From DAMCAP01 sp964369265 (GTDB lineage Bacteria; Bacillota; Clostridia; Oscillospirales; Ruminococcaceae), in the NCBI GenBank assembly GCA_964369265.1, contig CAYJEV010000030.1, positions 1 to 17,091 on the forward strand: DNA of 17,091 bases, given 5' to 3'. The notes beneath the pieces were generated by a model that saw only the letters and a program-made list of their open reading frames with translations, ran no database searches and had not been told where the DNA came from. Within the stretch, counting starts at the first letter, position 1; every line of letters starts with the position of its first letter. This document shows, piece by piece, positions 14,279-17,091 of this stretch. The position numbers and the translations under genes are program-made.

Positions 14279-15346
14279 TTATTTTTTATAAAAAGGTAAT
14301 GCTACCACTTTAACAGGAATTTCACGGCCTCTTACTATAACAGTAAGTTCTGTGTCTAGCTCTGCATATTCTTTTTGAAGATATGCCATTGCAAATGCTG
14401 AGCCTAAATGAGGGCAGTGTGTGCCGCTTGTTGTAACGCCAACTTCTTTGCCGTCTTTAAGAACAGTTTCGTTCTCTCTAACTATGCCTTTGCCAGTAAC
14501 TTGTAAACCAACTCTAACAGGCAAGCCTTCTGGAGGATTTACTATCTCATCTTTACCAATGAAAGCTTCTTTATCAGCCTTTATCGCAAAGGAAAGTCCA
14601 GTTGAAGCAACATGAATTTTATCAGATAGCTCATGTCCGTAAAGAGGCATAGCAGCCTCAAGTCTTAATGTATCTCTTGCACCTAGACCGCAAGGCAGTG
14701 CGCCAACTTCAACTAATGCAGACCATACTTTTGCTGTGTCTTCTGCTTTAAGGTATAGCTCATAGCCAAATTCGCCTGTGTAGCCTGTTCTTGAAACAAG
14801 GCACTCACAACCAGCAACAACAACCTTATCTTTAAAGCTATAGAACTTTGTTGGAAGCTCATTTTCATCGCAGCATTTTGCGATAACAGCCTTTGAGTTT
14901 GGTCCTTGTAGAGCGATTTGTCCAACGTCGTTGCTAATGTCCTCAATGGTGCAATCGCCAAATAAGTTAGATTTAATCCACTCAAAATCCTTCTCAACAT
15001 TAGAAGCATTTATAACAAGTAGATATTCTTCTTCGCTCATTTTATAAACGATTAAATCGTCAACTTGTGTTCCGTTTGGATAAAGCATTAAAGTGTATCT
15101 GCAAGCGCCTTCTAGCATGCTATCAAATTTGTTAGTTAAGATGTAGTTAAGGTTTTTAAGAGCGTCTTTTCCTTTTAAGATGAACTCTCCCATATGTGAT
15201 ACATCAAAAATACCAACATCATTTCTAACAGCTGTATGCTCAGCTATTACTCCACTGTATTGCACAGGCAGTAAATAGCCAGCAAAAGGAACTATCTTTC
15301 CAGAAAGCTTTAAGTGTTCTTCGTAAAGCGGTGTTTTCTTTTCCAT
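14279..15346 (-). CDS. gcvT: Aminomethyltransferase (glycine cleavage T-protein)
   Basis: A 355-residue tetrahydrofolate-dependent enzyme that releases ammonia from the H-protein-bound aminomethyl group and forms 5,10-methylene-THF. Family motifs are TPLYEEHLKLSGKIVPFAGY (5-24), VRNDVGIFDVSHMGE (40-54), GTQVDDLIVYK (92-102, with the Asp pair near the folate site), LLVINASN (109-116) and TGYTGEFGYELY in the second half. FAGY replaces the more usual FAGW. AGGAGG lies 7 bases before the ATG. It is the first gene of the operon and follows the glycine riboswitch leader. Confidence 0.97.
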   Translation of the reverse strand: MEKKTPLYEEHLKLSGKIVPFAGYLLPVQYSGVIAEHTAVRNDVGIFDVSHMGEFILKGKDALKNLNYILTNKFDSMLEGACRYTLMLYPNGTQVDDLIVYKMSEEEYLLVINASNVEKDFEWIKSNLFGDCTIEDISNDVGQIALQGPNSKAVIAKCCDENELPTKFYSFKDKVVVAGCECLVSRTGYTGEFGYELYLKAEDTAKVWSALVEVGALPCGLGARDTLRLEAAMPLYGHELSDKIHVASTGLSFAIKADKEAFIGKDEIVNPPEGLPVRVGLQVTGKGIVRENETVLKDGKEVGVTTSGTHCPHLGSAFAMAYLQKEYAELDTELTVIVRGREIPVKVVALPFYKK

Positions 15347-15370
15347 GAATGAACCTCCTCAAAATTGTGT

Positions 15371-15409
15371 AATAAAATAGGACACACTTACTTTGTTAAG
15401 TGTGCCCCT
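15371..15409 (-). terminator. Riboswitch expression-platform hairpin before gcvT
   Basis: On the minus strand, AGGGGCACACTTA (15409-15397) pairs with TAAGTGTGTCCT (15390-15379) over 12 base pairs including G-U pairs, followed by ATTTTATT. Its 5' arm shares the GGGG that also closes the second aptamer, so the two structures compete. The simplest reading is a terminator relieved by glycine; the weak U-tract leaves some doubt. Confidence 0.65.
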
Positions 15410-15560
15410 GTCATTAACCTGAAAGATTCCTTCTAATTCTTATTAGAAATTGCTTCTTCGGTACTGCCTTAGCAGTTTTCCAGAGTTTGTCGAGTAGCGG
15501 TCCTTTTGCCTGAGAGTTTTTGCGTCCCCTTCGGCGTCATCTCTGATCTCTCCCGATACT
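15405..15560 (-). ncRNA. Tandem glycine riboswitch (gcvT leader RNA)
   Basis: On the minus strand aptamer I (about 15559-15498) has the hallmark GGGAGAGA, then GACGCCGAAGGGG, then ACTCTCAGGCAAAAGGACCG. Aptamer II (about 15482-15405) has GTACCGAAGAAGC and ATCTTTCAGG followed by TTAATGACAGGGG. The order, spacing and position directly in front of gcvT fit the two-aptamer glycine riboswitch, which in Firmicutes turns on glycine cleavage genes when glycine is high. Aptamer II departs from the usual CTCTCAGG-CAAAAGGAC sequence more than aptamer I does. Confidence 0.95.
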
Positions 15561-15605
15561 GTCATCCATTTAAGTTTTTAGCTTTAAAGTATATCCCTTA
15601 CATAT

Positions 15606-15634
15606 AAAATAGCACATATGAAACTGAATTTCAA
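15606..15634 (-). promoter_or_regulatory. Promoter of the gcv operon
   Basis: On the minus strand TTGAAA (15634-15629), a 17-base spacer ending in TGC, and TATTTT (15611-15606) form an extended -10 promoter. The predicted start near 15598 gives a leader of about 250 bases that contains the whole riboswitch. Confidence 0.65.
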
Positions 15635-15639
15635 GGGGT

Positions 15640-16118
15640 TTTTGTAGCAAAAGTCAAAAGTTAATTAAATAACAATCGTTTGTTAGACAATGTATACAAC
15701 ATACAAACGATGTTTATTAAAAAAAGATAAAAAGCAGTATTTTTTTTGATAAAATTGACAAAAATACAAACAAGTATAAAATGTGCAAGTGTTTTTTTGT
15801 ATTTATGCAAATAAACGATGTTTACTATATTAAAATATCTATAATCTGCAATTTTATGTATTTTACATTGCAAAATTTAGTTTTATTGTAAAATTACAGT
15901 AAACACAATAATTTTGTGAAAAGCAGTGCAGATGATTGGAATTTGGCCCGTAAACTAGCAAAATAACTCTAATTTTAACACTTTTAATCACTATGCTTGT
16001 ATTATTCATTTTATGTTTATATTTTAGAAACAATTAACAGTCAAAAAGTCGGTTTTATAAGTAAAATGCAGAAATTTGTCGAAATGTTCATTATTTAGAA
16101 ATTTTTATGTAGAAAACT
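15640..16118. other. Gene-free AT-rich intergenic region with repeated AAACGATGTTTA sites
   Basis: I see no convincing gene in this stretch. It contains an identical 12-base repeat AAACGATGTTTA at 15705-15716 and 15813-15824, 108 bases apart. A reverse-oriented ATCGTTTGT (15675-15683) forms a 9-base inverted repeat with ACAAACGAT (15703-15711). A nested small hairpin with TGCAAT and ATTGCA arms lies near 15848-15872. These could be regulator sites for the divergent gcv operon or the response regulator, but they may be chance in such AT-rich DNA. Confidence 0.4.
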
Positions 16119-16119
16119 A

Positions 16120-16147
16120 TAGACTTTTGAAGATTTAATGCTATAAT
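16120..16147 (+). promoter_or_regulatory. Strong promoter of the LytTR response regulator gene
   Basis: TAGACT (16120-16125), a 16-base spacer and TGC-TATAAT (16139-16147) form a promoter with an extended, perfect -10. The predicted start near 16154 leaves a leader of roughly 110 bases. Confidence 0.7.
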
Positions 16148-16217
16148 GATTATAGTAATGATTATTATAATTATAAAATTACTATACAGACAGCCAAATT
16201 ATATAGTGGAACTATAT
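16141..16217 (+). promoter_or_regulatory. Palindrome cluster in promoter and leader of the response regulator
   Basis: Three perfect inverted repeats are stacked here. CTATAAT-G-ATTATAG (16141-16155) covers the -10 box. TATAGTAAT-N18-ATTACTATA spans 16151-16186. ATATAGT-GGA-ACTATAT spans 16201-16217. The shared core is ACTATA/TATAGT. They could be operator sites (possibly for autoregulation) or RNA hairpins in the leader. Confidence 0.5.
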
Positions 16218-16262
16218 CCATAATCAATAGTAGTTTTGTGAATTTTAAAGAAAGGAAGGGTC

Positions 16263-16988
16263 ATGAGTATGTTAAGAATTGCATATTGTGACGATAATGA
16301 GCAAGATAGGCAGAGCATAATGGCAGCTCTCAGCAAAATAGAAGAATCGTGGTCTGATACATTTGAAATACACCCATTTTCGAGCGGAGAGAGCTTGTGC
16401 GAAAGCCTTTTGAGCAATAGTTATGATGTTATCTTGCTTGATATTTTAATGAAGGGGATAGACGGAATTGAAACAGCAGCGAGAATTCGCAAGCTATCAA
16501 CAAATGTATTTATTATTTTTATATCTGGATATGACGCCAGAGTAAAGGATCTTTTTCCTTTTCAAGCTATTGGATTTATTGATAAGCCTGTTGTTTCTTC
16601 AAAGCTAGAAAGAAGCTTAAAGCAGGTTTATTCTTCAATTGAAGCAAATCGCAATCTTTTGTTTTCTTATAAAAAGGGCAGTATTTCTAGCCATGTCCCA
16701 TTAGATGAGATAGTTTATTTTGAGAGCCAAAAGAATAGCATTATTATTCACACAGAAATAAGCGAATATACTTTTTATGACACACTATACAACGTTTGGG
16801 ATAGGGTTAAAGCCACAGAATCCTTTGTAAAGCCCCATAAATCATATATATTTAACCTAAATAAAGTGACTTTAAGAAAGAACATTCTTATCATTAGGAA
16901 AACTAATGAAGTTTTTAATATAGGCGCAAAGTATAAAGACGATACTTTGGAAAAATATGTCAACTTTTTAAATAAAAGGATGGTGTAA
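16263..16988 (+). CDS. LytTR-family response regulator (REC plus LytTR DNA-binding domain)
   Basis: A 241-residue two-component regulator of the AgrA/LytR type. The receiver domain (about 4-122) has the acidic pair Asp10-Asp11, the phosphoacceptor Asp60 in DVILLDILMKG, Ser88 in FISGYD and Lys108 in DKPV. The LytTR DNA-binding domain (about 133-238) has the expected IVYFESQKNSIIIHT (150-164) and FVKPHKSYIFNLNKV (188-202). An AAGGAAGGG run precedes the ATG at 16263; a second in-frame ATG at 16269 is too far from it to be preferred. The next gene starts one base after the stop, so the two are translationally linked as regulator and probable sensor. Targets are unknown; in relatives they include peptide-signalling and bacteriocin genes. 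Confidence 0.93.
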   Translation: MSMLRIAYCDDNEQDRQSIMAALSKIEESWSDTFEIHPFSSGESLCESLLSNSYDVILLDILMKGIDGIETAARIRKLSTNVFIIFISGYDARVKDLFPFQAIGFIDKPVVSSKLERSLKQVYSSIEANRNLLFSYKKGSISSHVPLDEIVYFESQKNSIIIHTEISEYTFYDTLYNVWDRVKATESFVKPHKSYIFNLNKVTLRKNILIIRKTNEVFNIGAKYKDDTLEKYVNFLNKRMV

Positions 16989-16989
16989 C

Positions 16990-17091
16990 ATGATATCTTT
17001 TGAATTGCAGTTAGTAGTGTATATAGCAATGACTTTCCTTAGCCTATACAATACTAATTGTTTTATACATCTATTTTTGCCTAAAAAAGAT
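16990..17091 (+). CDS. N-terminus of a membrane protein, probably the partner sensor histidine kinase (partial)
   Basis: Thirty-four codons are visible before the window ends. The frame opens with ATG one base after the regulator stop, with AAAGGATGG upstream. Residues about 5-30 are hydrophobic (LQLVVYIAMTFLSLY onward), as in the first helix of a polytopic sensor. That it is an AgrC-type GHKL histidine kinase is inferred only from its place directly after a LytTR regulator; no kinase motif is in view. Confidence 0.6.
   Translation, partial: MISFELQLVVYIAMTFLSLYNTNCFIHLFLPKKD

Noticed and set aside
15661..15873. A 70-codon minus-strand frame in the intergenic region
   Set aside because: It needs a TTG start, has no ribosome site, and its composition is that of AT-rich non-coding DNA.
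15779..15889. A 36-codon plus-strand frame after a TTGACA/TATAAA pair
   Set aside because: The promoter spacing is only 14 bases and there is no ribosome site.

Overview
The window is AT-rich DNA with strong purine-rich ribosome binding sites, split glycine decarboxylase subunits (gcvPA/gcvPB), a tandem glycine riboswitch and a LytTR response regulator. Together these suggest a low-GC Firmicute, most likely an anaerobic member of the Clostridia. The taxonomic call is inference; there is no rRNA or marker gene here.

Region 1 (1-2970) is a minus-strand pair. It consists of an agmatinase-type ureohydrolase followed, after a hairpin terminator, by a YjiH-type 'Gate' domain membrane transporter. 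A LysR-type regulator (2971-3873, plus strand) is divergent from the ureohydrolase. The shared intergenic region carries an array of GTTATAT half-sites placed as expected for a LysR-controlled promoter. The reading is an inducible uptake and hydrolysis module for a guanidino compound, with the exact substrate unknown. A TspO/MBR membrane protein follows (3947-4417), closed by a strong bidirectional terminator.

Region 2 (4500-8230) is a three-gene plus-strand operon for a MacAB-like exporter: a membrane-anchored adaptor with a long, very acidic coiled coil, an ABC ATPase and a MacB/FtsX-type permease. The genes are spaced or overlapped for translational coupling and end in a strong terminator. 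A solitary uncharacterised gene (8356-9252) follows with its own clear promoter.

Region 3 (9253-9580) holds a bidirectional terminator and then a small structured repeat element. The element has two near-identical copies of a palindromic unit, and the second copy overlaps the 3' end of the dihydrolipoamide dehydrogenase gene, supplying its last three codons and stop.

Region 4 (9566-15634, minus strand) is a complete glycine cleavage operon, gcvT-gcvH-gcvPA-gcvPB-lpdA. It is preceded by a promoter, a tandem glycine riboswitch and an expression-platform hairpin. All four proteins of the complex (T, H, P as two subunits, and L) are present, and key cofactor residues are intact.

Region 5 (15635-17091) is a long AT-rich intergenic stretch with repeated AAACGATGTTTA sites. 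It leads into a strong promoter and a palindrome-rich leader for a LytTR-type response regulator, with the first 34 codons of a membrane protein (probably its sensor kinase) at the window edge.

No overtly novel system is evident. The points most worth following up are the ureohydrolase/transporter/LysR module with its operator array, the repeat element at the lpdA 3' end, the palindromes in front of the LytTR regulator, and the uncharacterised gene at 8356.
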